The notes under the pieces: model-generated | The model's input: only the letters and a program-made list of their open reading frames with translations | The model's database searches: none | What the model was told of the DNA's origin: nothing | Shown here: in pieces, positions 14,010 to 27,499 of the stretch | How positions within the stretch are numbered: the stretch's first letter is position 1 | How the letters are laid out: every line of letters starts with the position of its first letter | Translations under genes and position numbers: made by a program | NCBI RefSeq assembly: GCF_949628215.1 | Contig: NC_134281.1 | Span: 14,518,501 to 14,582,500 of the forward strand | DNA: 64,000 nt | Reading direction: 5' to 3' | Source of the DNA: Phalacrocorax aristotelis | Taxonomy: Eukaryota > Chordata > Aves > Suliformes > Phalacrocoracidae

Positions 14010-14267
14010 AATTTCAGCTTGTTCCTACTTTATTTCTAAGTAGAAAAGGGAGAAATTCTGCTTCCGCTCCTGTATCTATGGAGGTTGCTCAATGACCCCT
14101 AGGTCGCTGTGCTGGCGGTGCTATAGGTTTAGGTATCAGTGAGTCTGCCTTCCTCAGGGACTTTGGCACATTCACCCCAATTTGTACAAGATCCCTGAGA
14201 ACTTATCAAAGCTGCAGTACTTTACAATTTAAAAGACCTGGCGTGGGTGCTCGGCTCCCCGCCACGC
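14010..14267 (-). other. ABHD6: ABHD6 3' UTR (minimum extent)
   Basis: This stretch follows the ABHD6 stop codon on the minus strand and is AT-richer than the DNA further left. The first AATAAA on the minus strand lies at 14,034-14,029, which would place cleavage near 14,010-14,020. Longer forms are possible: the AT-rich, 3'-UTR-like character continues in patches, and another AATAAA occurs at 12,268-12,263. The true end needs transcript data. Confidence 0.4.
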
Positions 14268-17200
14268 TCATGCCTGCTTCTTGTTGTTGTCCATGCTGTG
14301 CAGCAGCGCCAGGAATTCCAGGATGAGGTTGGCCGTCTTGCGGGGCCGTTCCACCACCACGGAGTGCCCGCAGTTCTCCAGGATGTACATGTGGCAGTCC
14401 GGGATAGCGCTCGCTAAAACACTGGCACCAGAAACATCCAGGACCTGGATGGCAGTAGAAAAAATAGTCACTCCCATGGGCAGAGCTAGGTTTTGCTGAC
14501 CACCGTAGAAACCCTGTTGGAGCTGCCTTTGCAAGTCCAAGTGAGATGCTGAGCAGGGATGTGGACATGGTCCTTGTGATGGCAGCCCCATCCCACAGAA
14601 CCCATGCCTGGGTACAGGGCAGGGAGGCTGCACAGTGCCTATCTCAGCAAGTGGCAGGGAACTCTCTTGGATGCATTTTGGCTGCCAGCTCAGTGCAAAT
14701 GGGTCATTGCTAACAAATGCTTGCACCTTTGCATTTGCACAGCCCTTTGCATGCCTGCAGCTTGCCTCCTCACCCCCCTGCCCTGGCTCCTCCCTCTGTA
14801 ACCACCCCTACACAAAAACATGTAACAAGAGACAGGAGCCCCATGCCTTGCCTCACCGCCTGCCCACAGACAGCATATTTCTCCCCAGTTGCCAGGAGCT
14901 GCAACTCTTTGGTGGCACTTTATTCCTCTTCCCAGCCCCTGCCTGCTGCTATGCTGGCACCTGCCTCCCTCCCTCCGCAGCCCTGGCTCTGCCCTCTCCT
15001 CCCTCAGGCCCTGTGATGGCTGGCAGCTTTCCACCCATCACCCCACTCTGTCCACTCTGTCCAAACCCACAGGGGATGGGGACACATATGTGCCAGCTCA
15101 CTGCAGAGCAGCGCACAGCTTGGCAGCACAGCCTGCACCATGCCCCAGTGGGTGGACGGGGGCAGAGATGGAAGCATGGTCCCATGGGGGAGACAGAGAG
15201 GGCTGTGTACCTGGTCCTGCTTTCCCCAGATGACTTGTGTCGGTGCTTTGATCTTGTTCATGTTCTCGTGGAGAGAGTGCCTGGACTTTTCATCCGCAAT
15301 TTCTAAAAACACTAGTGGGGGCAAGAGGAGAGTCAGTCCTACCTGAGACAGATGCTTTGCCTTCCCTTCTTGCCGGGGTCCCTGCGAGCCAGCCCTGCTA
15401 CCATCCCCTTGGTGGGAAACCCCAGGTAGGGGTGATGGGGTGAGCCATGACAGGCTGTCCTTACACTGCCACCAAGCCCTGCTATGGAGGGATCCTCTTC
15501 CAAGCTCATCTCATAGGTACTAGAACTAATCAAGCCAGCTGGGAGACTAAGGGCAAAGCAGCAATCCCATTGCTCCTGGGGGTGGCAGTGGGTTGCTACC
15601 AGCGGCCAAGGATCATCCCCAAATCTGTTAATCACATTGCCCCCTCCCACCCTCAGCAAGGCAGCAGGGGATGCTGGGGCCACACAGCATTCAGGGGACC
15701 CAGGGGCCAGGGACAGCCCAACTCCATGCCCCAGGGGTCCGGCTGGAAAACTTGGCTGGAGGGGCTGCCATGCACTTACATTTCCGGTAAAAATCATTGT
15801 GTGGGATGCGAACATCAACGAGGCCCTGGAGGATCTGCAGGGAGAGCAGAAGAGAGCTGCTGGGGGGGCACCCATGGCCTGCACAGGGCTGAGCACACCT
15901 GAGAGAGCCCCGTGTGCAGCAGGACGTGGGGAACGTGCTCCCGCTGCCCCAACATGCCCTGCATAGCCTGGCCCTGGCACAAGCTCCTTCCTAAGCATGC
16001 CTGGCTGTTGCAACCATGCTTAAGTAACAAGTATTTCAGCAACAAGTATTTTTGTCTTTTGATGCAAACACGAATTTCTCCCCCAGGCCAGCTGTCCACG
16101 CCAGCAGGCTGCCTCAGCCATGACTGTGCTTCTCTTTCTTCTTTTATTCTTTTGCCAACAAAAAAAGAGGTCTTGGCATTCATTACCTTACATTTTTTTC
16201 TTACTCTCCAATCTACTCATCCCAGACTTCCTAAGGAAAACCAGCTTAAGCCAAGTTCCTCTCGCCGGACAATGAGGTGATTAACATTTCCATAGCTTAT
16301 GCTTAAAAAGCAACAAACAATCCCCCCTCCAGGCCAGACAGCAACTGCCTTAGTTGGTTATTTAATGCTTCCTGCCAGCCATATTTACTAAAAAACCCTT
16401 CGATATCCTAGCCCACTGCCAAAGACCTCTGCGGGAGAGGGAAGTTCAGGAGGCATTGCCAGAGGGAGCTGGGAAAAGGTGCATTTGAAGGGAAAGTGCT
16501 GGAAAGGTGCTGGGAGCAGGCTGGGGGTGTCCTGTCTGGGTGATGAGGGGATGGCAGCACTGGCTCTGCTCCTGGCATTGCCTCAGCTGTCACTACATAG
16601 GCTGCTCAGGGAGAAGCAAACCTGCCCCCCTCCCAAGACCCCCTTGCCCGGCTGCTGCAGCCAGCCCAGGCTCCTCACCTGCTGCGGCACCTTGAAGCGA
16701 ACATAGGAGCAAAGCTTCAGCATATCCGCCATCTCCTCAGGAGTCGAGGGAATTAAAGGAATCCTGTCGATGCAGTCTGACTCTTGTAGCTCCCGGAGCT
16801 GCTTAATGAACTTGCTGTCAGTGGTACTAGGCAAGCCTGGGTTGAATGAGAAGTGGGGCACAAGCTAAAACCTGGACGAGACCTCAACAGTCCCAGTGAC
16901 AGAGAACCACTGTATGGACTTCCATCATCCCTGCCTCTAGCCTTCCGCTTGCTCAATCATTAAAAGATCCCTTAAAATAGAGGGGGGAAATAAAATCTGT
17001 ACATACAGCAACCTTAATATGCACCCAGAGACACCCCAACCCCCTCCTGCTCCGGGGCTTGACACCACTGAGCCCCATGGGCTGATGCAACATGAGGTGT
17101 ATTCCCTGTAGACAGGCATGAATACTTTGGCAAAAGCTGTAGTGTTTATTTTCATGTGGACAGCAAACGCAAATACTAATGCCTGTGCCCAGCCTGCCAC

Positions 17201-20200
17201 AGAAAAGGGTCAGACAGAAACTTTCAGAAGCCCCATCCATATGCACCACTGCAGGGAAAAATCCCCCAGCAGCTTAACCCCAAATCTCTCTGCAGAGAGG
17301 TTTCACATCCAGAAACCAACACCTCTCCCAGAGAGGAGGGGGAACCTTGCCACCCCCAGAGCCTGGTAGCTAAGTAACATTCACTTTGCTTCATTACTTA
17401 TTTCTTATCTGGGAGCTGCTTTCCTTGCGTAGGAGGGGGAAGGAGCTGATATAACAACCGGTATGCAGCAAAGCCTTCCCTGGAAGAGAAACTCCCTGCC
17501 AAACGCCTGTGCCTCCTGCTGCATGTCATGCCCAGGCTCCACAAAGCCCCCTGGCCAAGGGGACGGTGGGGATGGAGGGGTGCTGTGTGGGCACAGGGAC
17601 ACCCCACTGACCTGTACCTGGCCCCAAAGTGTCTTCCTGCTTGGAACACCCAAACATGGGAGCACCTAAATGTGGGAAGATGGAGCTCTCCAGCCTCCAA
17701 AGACCAAGCCCTCCAGCACACAGGGGCTTTCAAGCGGCCAGAGTGGGGAAGATTTTCCCATTGCCGCCTGGGTTGCCCCTCCAGAGCTGAGAGGCTATGG
17801 ATGTGCCACATAAAACAGCTGCCCCTCCAAGGGCAAACACGTTTTCTTCCAGAGCAGGACTTATCCCATTTGCCCTAGTTCCAGCATTAAACACAGCACA
17901 ATGCAGCAAACTCCAAAACCCTGGAGAAGAGCAGTCAAGACAAGGCTGTGATTTCCTCCCATGCCCTGCCAGAGTTTTTCAGACTGTACATACAATTTTT
18001 TTCAAAATGCTTTGCACTAAAAGCCTATTTTGCTGCTGTGGGCTTTTGCACCAACTCCTGCTTGCCCTCTCCTCACCTCGCCTCCCCTGCATTGCCCACC
18101 TGCAGGACAGATAAGGGTCAGGCTGCAAATGTCTTCTGGGTACTGAGCAGCATAGACGCCAGCAACATTTCCCCCCATGGAAGTGCCAACCAGATGAAAG
18201 GGCCTTCTGTTCAGCTTGATGCACTCCACAAACTGGCAAGGGAGCAGAAGGGATGTTATTAGGGGAGAGGAGGAAATGACATGGGGTCAATAGAGAAATT
18301 CAACTCAAAAGCTTGAGGTCAGTCACTCTGGCTGGCTGGGAAGGGAGGGAGCACAGCTGCACAAGGCAGGGCTCACAGGGCTTAGCATCCCTCATGTCCC
18401 CACTTCCCTCACATCCCTGCATCCCTCTGCAGAGGCAATGCGATGCTGGGTCATTACCTGGTGTATTCTCTTAGCTTGCCCACTAATGGAGTAATCATCC
18501 AAGGCTGAGCGGGTTGTGCCCTCGTGCCCAGGCATGTCAACACACACCAAGTGCAGGTTCTTTGGCAGGAACTGCAGAAACAAACCAGGGGTGGTTATGG
18601 TGCAGGGGAACCTCTGCAAAGCCCAGGGGTGGAAACTGGTGACCATGGGTGGAAGCAAGGCAGTCGCTCTCCTCCTAGCAGCCCTTGGCTACGCGTGCAC
18701 CAGAATAAGTCAGCTAATATACCAAGGATGACATGATGAGAAACCACGGCCAAGACTTGCTTCCCATGGAGGAGGCAGGTACGTACTGCTCTTCCCCTGC
18801 AGCTCTGCATGTCATAGGGATGAAAGGCATCCAACAAGCAATGAGCACAGAGCTAAGGAGGGTATTTCTAGCATGTTACAGCAGTCCGCATCTAATGCAT
18901 GCAACTGTTGGGTCCCCACACTGCCCTCAAGCCCAGGACCATTGATTCTCACTAAGTAGCAATATGATAGAAATGGAGTCCCACCTTGACTATAGACAGC
19001 CACATGTCTTTGTGGGCTGAGAACCCATGCAACATCAGGATGGATGGTCGGTATCCAGGTCTCCCTCTATAGGAATAACAAAACTGATAGTCATCATAGT
19101 TTGCGTATCTAACCTGCATACCCAAGGCTCGGCGCCAGTACCTGGAAAAAGGAGAAAACAACAGCAGTGAGCGAGGTAAGAGCTCCCTGTGACAATATAA
19201 GCCAGGTGACAGGTCCAAACTCAGCTGCAATTTGCTGGTTTGCTAAGGCCAGTTAGGTTGGGCTCACACCAGTGCTGTCACGGCCCTAACTGGGACTAAT
19301 TCTGAGCATCTGGTCCCTGGACCAAACCTTGTGCTTACATGTGATCCCTTACACGTGTAGTACTGGCGGCTGGATATTCATGGCTGCACTGTAGATGGCT
19401 TGTGGAGACACTATGTTAAAAACCTCAAAAATGACCAACTAATTTGGCAATGGAAATGGGCCAAAATAACAACTCTAAAACTGAAAACAGCCAAATGTTG
19501 GTATGAGAAGCTCAAGAGAGGAAGGTGGAACACGTGGCAAGGCAGCGTGCAGGAAGGGCGGGCCAAGGGAGGCACGTGTTCCAGGTGGGTAAGGTGGATC
19601 TGTCACAGGTTTATTTGGTCACAGCCTCACAGCCCTGCAGCCATGGGACAACATCAGCCCATAGACAAACATATCAATCCCAGCCAAAACAACCACATCA
19701 CCAGGAGCACCACAGAAACCTGGTTCCCGTATGCCAACTAGATGATCTTTAAAAATGCTTTTACACACACGCAAAGGACTGGAGGGAACCATCCTTACAC
19801 AGGGTCAAACACCCCAGAAGATACTGGGCTAACCCAAGGAAACGTGGGTTATTCCTTTGAAAGCAAAAAGACAGACAGCTCCTGCCAGTGTACGCTTGCA
19901 GCTTGCTCAAAGAGGATGCAGTGAAACTGCCAGCCAGGGGGAACCTGGGCAGAGATTATCGGTGACACTTTGGACACATGATGTGTACGTGCAGCCTAAG
20001 ACAGAGGAGCAGGCATGCTTTGTCTGCATTTCCCCTATGCTCAGACGTAACTCTTGTCAGGACAACTACTGGGCTACACCTGATGGCCAAGATACTGGCA
20101 AATACTTTTATATGCAACATCAGAATTTATTTGAGACATAAGAGCAAGGTCACCAACGCTGCTGGGCTGTCCTAGCTCCCTGCCCTCTCAAAGCTTATGC

Positions 20201-22717
20201 ATAGTGCAATCCTCTTTTAGTATAATCCCTTTTTGGAGGCAGTTAGTGGGATTTAAGCAGCATCTCGGCTCTGTACTGGTCCTACAAGGAGAGGTGAATT
20301 TCTCCCTGAATAAGTGTCTTAAGAGTCCTCGCCTCAAAGGCACTGGTGTAAACTACTGATGGGGAAGATGATAACATTTTTAGAAACTGATCCTGATGGA
20401 CCAATTCAGCAGAAGGCAAAATAATCTGTGCAAAGCTGAACTGATCCCTCGGAAGTTGTTAACATCCTTAGTGGCAGCAGCTAAAGGGATTAACCCCTGG
20501 TGGCAGAGCAGGCAGGCTCTGCAGCCAGGGTCAGCGGAGCAGCCCTGGACGTCAGGCCTGGCAGGGAGGCGCATTAGCAGCAGGGGAGGGAGTGAGGCCA
20601 TCAGAGACGGGGACCCTGTATGACCCTTGGCCGCGCCAGCTGAGGACACAGAGCAGCAGCAAGGAGGAAGAGGGGGTCAGTGAGTGGTGGGAGAAGCATC
20701 CCTGGGGACCTCCCATGGACCTCCCAGGAGTGGTGCCACAAAGCTGGAGCTGCATGGGGCTGAAAGGTGGGGCAGCATGGCATGCTGCCTACCCCCTTTC
20801 CTGCCTCTGCTGATGGGGAAACAACAATTTCACCCCAAAAAAGCCAACCTGGAAGAAGCAAATAGGAAAGGAAGAGTAAAAGGCAAACCTGCTCTTCTCA
20901 CCCACTGTCCCTAAAAAACGAGATGCCCATGAAACACATAGCATCCCAGTCACTCCTGAAAGATGCCAATGCTACCAGAGATGCTGGAAGAGAGAGAGAG
21001 ATGGGGACACTTGCCCTTCAAAAGAAAACAGCCCTGCTGATCTCTGCTCACACACTCCCTCCCTAATCCAGACCTACCCACAGTGCATTTTCACTCAGCC
21101 CCTAATCTGCAACCCCGAAGGACAAGGAGGCAGGCTCTTCTCTACCTCCCACTCAACCCAGCTCTTCAAAGCTCCCCAGCATCAGCCCCTTTCGCCTCCT
21201 TTGCCCTTTCCTGCCACCCCTACCTGCATCCATCTGAAGGCTTCATCCCAATCACACTCACTCTTCTCTGGCATGGCAGCGTTTCTCCACTGATCCTCCT
21301 ATGAACCTGAGCCTATCAGGGTCCTCCCTGGCTTCCACCAGCCTCTCATATATTCAAAGGAAAAAAAAAAATCCCTTTGACTGAGAAACTTGGTACTGTC
21401 TGGACCTGGCCCTGGGCACCAGCCCTAACATCCCCAGGGTAGGAGAGGCTGTCATACCACCTGCTCTCCTTTGCAGAGCGACATTTGTCCTTGCATGTCC
21501 CCACACGATGTACAACAGGAATAAATTCTCTCCCATGCTGATCCTGTTGCTGGAGTTTTATCCCATCCTCCTTCTCCTCTGTCAGCCCCCAGATGCCATG
21601 ATTAAAAGGTTGCTAATAAATGCACTGTTAGAAAAACAGGCTTCATCATGCTGCTGCGTCTGAGTGCTGGGGTGAGTTAACATCCTTCTCTCACATGAGG
21701 TCACTTTGATTTGGAAACACCCCATGAGCAAAACTGCAGGAGTCACCATCTGCCAGTGGCATGTGAGGGCAGCCTGCTGCACTGCCTGCTGCTGCCCGCG
21801 CTGGGTGATCAGACACTGCCCTGGCTTCTGAAGGGAACAACTTTCCTCTGCAACAAACCCAGGCAGAAAAGCCACCAGCATGCTTATCACTGATTTCCAG
21901 GGACAGACAATGACTGACGGATGTAGTGCCTGCCTGCTGTTAATCAGAAAGGATGAGATGCAAGGGGGTAAGGAAAAGCATCACTCCATCTTCTCTGATG
22001 CTCCAGCCTAGAATGGAGGGAGAGAATGAGAAAAACCTCAGCCCTAACTACTAGGGAGAGAAGTGTCCCTGCCTGCTGAGCAGGCTGTTAACCAGGAGGG
22101 AGTGCGTGAGCCCAGGGAGCCATGGCAGAGCTGGGGACACCCATGCCAATGGCTGCATTGACAAGGCAGGAGGTCTCCAGCCTGCTGGGGCTGCCAGGCT
22201 GGGGGACAGGTAGCAACAGCGATGCTTTTCCCAGCCGCAATCCCATCCTTAGGGGAAACAACCCAGAAAGGTTTGGAGATTTCGTGCAGCCCCGCTGAGG
22301 CAGCCCCAACAGACATAAGCCTGGTTTTTCCTCAGCAGCAAAAAAGCAATAAGAAAATGACATTTTCTTCTCCCAGAGATGCTTAAAGCTACACACAGCC
22401 AGTATGCCCCTGGAAAACCCCACCTTACCAGCTCCTATTGCCATCAGGGGCAGGAACACCCACCTCTGTCCGCACTGCCTTGCTGCCCACCAGCACTTTG
22501 TGCACCTGTGTGTGTGTGCGAGGGTGCAGGGGCCTGCTTGGACCAGCAGTAATTCCACCCCTGCACTAAAATGAGATCAGCTGGGCTGATGAACTCACCA
22601 GTAATAGATGCGGATGAGCGCTGAGGGCCAGAGGAGGAAGGAGGCCACGAAGGCCAGGATGGGGATGGCCAGGGTGCCACCAGCAATGACAAACATGTTC
22701 AGCACATCCAGGTCCAT
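14268..22717 (-). CDS. ABHD6: ABHD6, monoacylglycerol lipase (abhydrolase domain 6), complete
   Basis: Serine hydrolase of the alpha/beta fold that degrades 2-arachidonoylglycerol and other monoacylglycerols and lysophospholipids as an integral membrane protein. Seven GT-AG introns join eight coding exons: 22599-22717, 18985-19141, 18458-18571, 18100-18232, 16679-16836, 15780-15834, 15211-15311 and 14268-14444. Phases carry through all junctions to give 337 aa, the same length as I recall for human. Residues about 9-29 form a single N-terminal membrane segment. The nucleophile motif GTSMGG places Ser148; Asp278 (KQDQ) and His306 (NCGHS) complete the triad, in exons 4, 7 and 8. The oxyanion motif LHGFSAH lies near residue 80. 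The ATG fits family length and has A at -3 and G at +4. Upstream lie a CpG-island promoter and non-coding exons; the head-to-head neighbour is DNASE1L3. I see no stop, frameshift or missing catalytic residue. The largest coding intron is 19,142-22,598, with nothing recognised inside. Confidence 0.97.
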
Positions 22718-22786
22718 GCTGCTCTTCACTGCCCGGCCTCACCTGCCCGCATTTAGGGAAGGTCCAGAGGTTAAACACCAGAGACA
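22718..22786 (-). other. ABHD6: ABHD6 5' UTR part of the first coding exon, with a short upstream ORF
   Basis: Minus-strand reading shows a pyrimidine-rich TTTTCAG acceptor just before 22,786, then 69 nt to the ATG. Inside is an upstream ATG at 22,752 with eight codons (MRAGEAGQ) and a TGA ending at 22,726, only 8 nt before the main ATG. An alternative AG at about 22,742 would remove the upstream ATG, so splice choice could decide whether the uORF is present. Confidence 0.55.
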
Positions 22787-24317
22787 CTGAAAAGTTGATG
22801 CTAAATGAGATCAGCTTTAAAACTTGATTATTTCTTCTGGCTCCTCAATGGATCTAATTATTGTGATGTTCTCCTCTCAGGAGAGCGTATCTCAAATGGG
22901 CAATGAGCCTCCTAACAGGCACAGACCGCATCTGGGGTGATGGGATACCACATGGCCCTTGGCACTTTGCACACGGGCAAAGCACTGCCCCCCCATCCCC
23001 GCCCCACCCCAATGGGTGTAGGCAGCCTTTCCTCCCTGATGGGTGCAGGCAGGGCTGCCTTAACACAGGCTCCACATTGCTTTTTGGAGGCAGGCATGCA
23101 GCTCTGGCTCCCCTCCCCCTGCCCAATCCCAAATCCCCAGCACACAACCACTGACCTAGAATTGATGGCTTGAGCCCGGCTCTCATTACTGCTCCACACA
23201 GGCACCAACTAATCAAGGGAGCAGAGCCTATTAATGGGCTTGGGAACTGAAGGAAACAACCTGGCAGGGTGCTCTGGCAACCAGCCCTTATCTGAGACAA
23301 ATTCATCCCTGTGTCCATGTCCTTGCTCCTGCCCCATGGGCATTTTGCACTGGCTGCCGATCACAGGTTCCATTCCAGCTCCCAAGCACCCTTCACACAA
23401 ACCTCAGGGGTAGCAGGTGGAGGACACAGGGTGCAAGGGCAAACTGTCACACAACACTGTGCTCATCCCTGAACTCGCCCCACCTCAGACGGCTGGGATA
23501 TGTTTTTCTCATTAAGAGATTAAACCCTGTCGCACACACATCTCTAATTCATGCTGCTAACCAACTCATGTCTCACCCTTTCCTTGGTGCTAGCTCTTTT
23601 GTCACACATTTCTAAAATGAGATGTTTCCAGTGCCTGCTTTCCCACCAGCCATCCCCCCATCATCACCACCACATTTTGTGCCTGGACAGGCAGATTTAT
23701 TCCTGTTTCCTTCAAGACTCACAGCGGTATGTGGTATGTTGTATGTTATGCCGTGAAGCAGGAACTGAATCTCTGCAGTCACATCCTCTCCCCCTCCAAC
23801 AACATCACACAGAATCACATCAAACCCACGCATTACACATGACCAAGAAAAACAGTTTACAGAACCTCTGAAGCAACAGCCAGGTTTGCCCTCTTGCTCT
23901 AGTGAAAACAAGAATAACTGAAATTTGAGAAATACTGTAAATATTTCCACCAGGCGCTTCCTTAACAACACTAAACCTCATTTCCTCCTTCAACCCGCAA
24001 GAACACACCATTATTCGTTTAATTAAGATTTTGTAGAAAGATCTTTGATCTCTGCGTGACTTGGTTCTAAATAAACACTTTGTGCAACAGCTAAACCTTG
24101 TACCTGAGAGCAGGTCTGCACGGGAGCCCACCTGAGAGCAATTGCTGCCTTTTGCTATGTCACTAAAACAGGGAAGAAATTAAGCACAGAACATCATCAT
24201 CATCCCCATCGGTGACTCGTAACAAGAGAAGGTTGCAGCTAGGGGAAAGCACAGGAAACACGCAGGCTGCTCTTGGAAAGCAAAACAAGGAGAAAGCCTT
24301 TAAAAAGCCCAGCTTAC

Positions 24318-24378
24318 TTTGCAGAGATCTCCTCGTCCTCTCGGCACAGGTCCTGCTCTCTGTGGGTAGCGGTGGTGT
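24318..24378 (-). other. ABHD6: Probable non-coding 5' exon of ABHD6
   Basis: On the minus strand a pyrimidine tract and CGTTTTCAG acceptor precede 61 nt without any ATG, followed by the donor GTAAGC. It lies between the CpG-island first exon and the first coding exon, on the right strand, and its base content differs from the flanks. No protein evidence can apply, so the call rests on splice signals and position. Confidence 0.55.
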
Positions 24379-27300
24379 CTGAAAACGCTGTTGGAAGAGG
24401 TAAAAAAAAGGCTTAAAATCGTACTCCAGCTTTTTTTCCTCCTTTCAGACTTGGTAGCTGGGTGAGATGGCAAGTTTGGATTATTTAAGCCACTGGCTTC
24501 CCTTCAAGATGCCACATCTTCACCTTCTGACTAACCTTTCCCCTATTTATGTAAATATGGTCTTTTGTGCAATAAAGCCAAACAATGGCACTTGTTCCAA
24601 GCAGGAACAAAGTGCAAGCTGCCATCAGAGATGAAGCAAAAGCTGGCATGGCGCAGCGGGGAGAGCCGTTGCCAGCAGCCCCCACCACAACAGGGCTGTG
24701 CGGCACCCAGCGAAACGGGGCTCATGGTTGCGCTTTTGGTGATTACAGCTATTAGAACAAAGCCAGCTAAGCTGCTTCCCATCCCCTTCCTCTTCGTCTT
24801 AAATGTAATTTTTCCAGGTGGTCTCAGTTCTCTCCCAAGCCTTCCCTCTGCGAGTCAGGCTGAAGCGTAGCACAGCCGCAGGAAATTATTGGAGAGGTAG
24901 GAAAATGCTGGCCTGAACTTGCCTGCAGCTTCTGGCCGCGGAAATTCAAGCTGGAGGCACAGCAGCAACACCAGAACTCCCCACATGAGCGCCCAGGTCT
25001 GCACTGAGCCAGAAAATCCCTGAGACGTCCCCTCCTGCCACAGCTGTGGGGCTGGGAGTGCCAGCCCCATCATGCTGGAGCATTTCGTCAGGGTCATGCA
25101 GCTGCTGCTCGCCACGTGAACCCAGCACCCAATGCTGGCCATGCGCACCCAGGAAGCCCTGCTCAGAGCCCCCGCCAGCCATGGGTGCCTGGGGGGGGGA
25201 TGCTCGGGGAGCCCTGCTGCCCAGCCAAGCCTCCTCCTGTGTAGGCAGAGCATCACCACCAATTTCTATGATTATCCCTGATGGAGGCAGTGGGAAAGGA
25301 AACACCAGCAGGCCCAGCTGCACAGTTGGGGGCAGCCACCATCACCCTGGCCCCCCAGCACCCCCATAAAGCCACCCTTGCACCCAGTAGCACTGCAGGG
25401 ACACAGGCTCCCCAAAGCCACATAGGAGCACCTGTGGTGCCAACCCCCTGCGATGGTGCTTTTCCCAGGGGACATGCACCCTCCCTGCCCCACCAGCACC
25501 AGGGATGGGAGCAGGCAGCATTGCCCCAGACCTTGGCACAGTCCTTTGTTACCCACTAGAGAGACATCATGGGTTTAAAAATAAAAACAAGCCCTGTGGT
25601 AACAGCTGTAAGACTTCAGACCACAGAACATCCATCACTTTGAGCACCCTGTGATCAAGAGCCACAGCCAACAGCCCCAAGAATTGCTACTACCTTCTTG
25701 GAAGGGTCTCCAGGTACCTCAAAAATCAAATTGTAAACATCAGTTAGGCAACTCTGATAAATGCTGTGTGATCACGGCAGTGATAAGGCTGAGTGGGCTG
25801 CACAGCTGGCAGGGCATAGGATGCCAAACCAGGAGCACCAGTTCCCATGATGGCAGCCAAGCCTCAGGCACTAACAACCATGGCCCCTGTGTCCCAACTC
25901 GGAGGAGCCCCCCAGACCAGCCGCCCGAGGTAATGGCATGGATGAACCAAAGACAGATGCTAAGGGGAGGCTTCATGTCTCCACTTGCCTCCTACTTCAT
26001 TCCCTGCACCAAATTCAAGCAGGTACCTCACCACCTGCGAACAGGGGGGCCAAGAGGCAGGAGGGGTCTGCAGGTTGCTACGGAGCACAGCATGTTGATG
26101 ACAGTCGCCAGGGCCACCAGACAAAGGGATAATAAATTACTGTGTGCAAGGGTCGAATTTGCGTTATTTTTTCTCTTTCAGGCTCATTGGGTCATGCCAG
26201 GGAGGCTGGAGAAGACCCAACAGTGCAACTCAGGTGTATATATTGATTTTTTCCAAGCCCCATGTAAGATGCAGCAGCAGACCCCAGTGCATGGGATCAG
26301 AAAAATGCATTTAGCTTAAAAAAAAAAAAAAAGGCGATCCCAGAAATGTGAAAGCAGCTGGGTTTGTTACTCAGGGGGACCTGGAGGCTTTTCACCAGGA
26401 TCAGCATCTCTCACAGAACAGGTCTCAGAGTCAACCTCTCTGACAAGGCAAGAGCTGGCAAGGGGTAGCTGGGGGAGCATGTTGGGGGGCTGCAGCACAA
26501 AAGCCTTAACAAGGCAGAGGGACTCAGCTGGGAAGGGAAGAGCAGCAGCTAACGTGCTGGGCAGCCCCACGCAAGGCCAGGGAGGGTTTTCACAATGCAG
26601 GACTCACACACGTGTGCTCACTGACCAGACATGCCAAAATTCAAGCATGAAGGTCAGGCTGTGCTCATCCAGACTGGGCTGCAAAACTAGGGCTGCTGCC
26701 TGTACTTGGCATTTTGCTTACCTCTCCCTGCTCCCAGAGCAACTCAAGTCTTACTGACAATAGATTTAAAAACTCCGAATAGCTGAAAGCTAAGCAGCAC
26801 ATATAGGCATACTTGAATATATTTTCTGAAGAATTTGAAAAGAAGAAACATCAACCAATTTTAAGATCCATCTGCAGAGACAGGGGGCTTTGATGGGCCT
26901 CAGCAGCTGAGATGGGGCCCTCAGAAACCCTGACTCACACCACTAACCGTGTAAGAAAAAAAACCCCAAACATGCAAGTAAGCCACTTCCGTTTGAAACT
27001 GCCTCCCCCTTGGCATCCTCAACAGCCAGGAAAATAATATTGACCATAAACAGTGACATAGCTAATATTACAGTTCCACAGTGGTATATTTTGCAGCATG
27101 ATCTTTTAGATGCAAGTGACAGTGAAGTTATCATTTTAGATTTATTAATATTTGAAAGATCTCTGTCCATCAGCCAGACAGCTCTCCTGGTCTTAATCCA
27201 GCCGGGAGTAGGAAATGCACCCTTTCACCTTCATTTATTTATAGAAGGCAGAAATGAGCTCATTATTTCTGCAGCGCCATTTCACAAAACGTGCATTTCT

Positions 27301-27499
27301 GACCCATTTGTATCTATGCAACACAGCTCATAAACGTGGGCCGGAGAGTCCGGGCTGGCACGCAGCCCCAGAGCTGCGCCCCAGCCTGGGAACACACAGG
27401 GACGAGTTGTCAGTGTCACTGCCAACCAGCCTGCGGTCAAGGCGGCTGAAAAGCACGACCAGAGCAGGCTGTGCTGCCAGCCAGCCGTTGGTTTAGAAA

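Noticed and set aside
15339-16013. 224-codon minus-strand frame inside ABHD6
   Set aside because: It spans an ABHD6 intron and reads the true 55-nt exon at 15,780-15,834 out of frame; no independent support.
26313-26335. A-run as the tail of a retroposed copy
   Set aside because: No upstream gene-like or SINE-like body and no target-site duplication could be seen; treated as a homopolymer.
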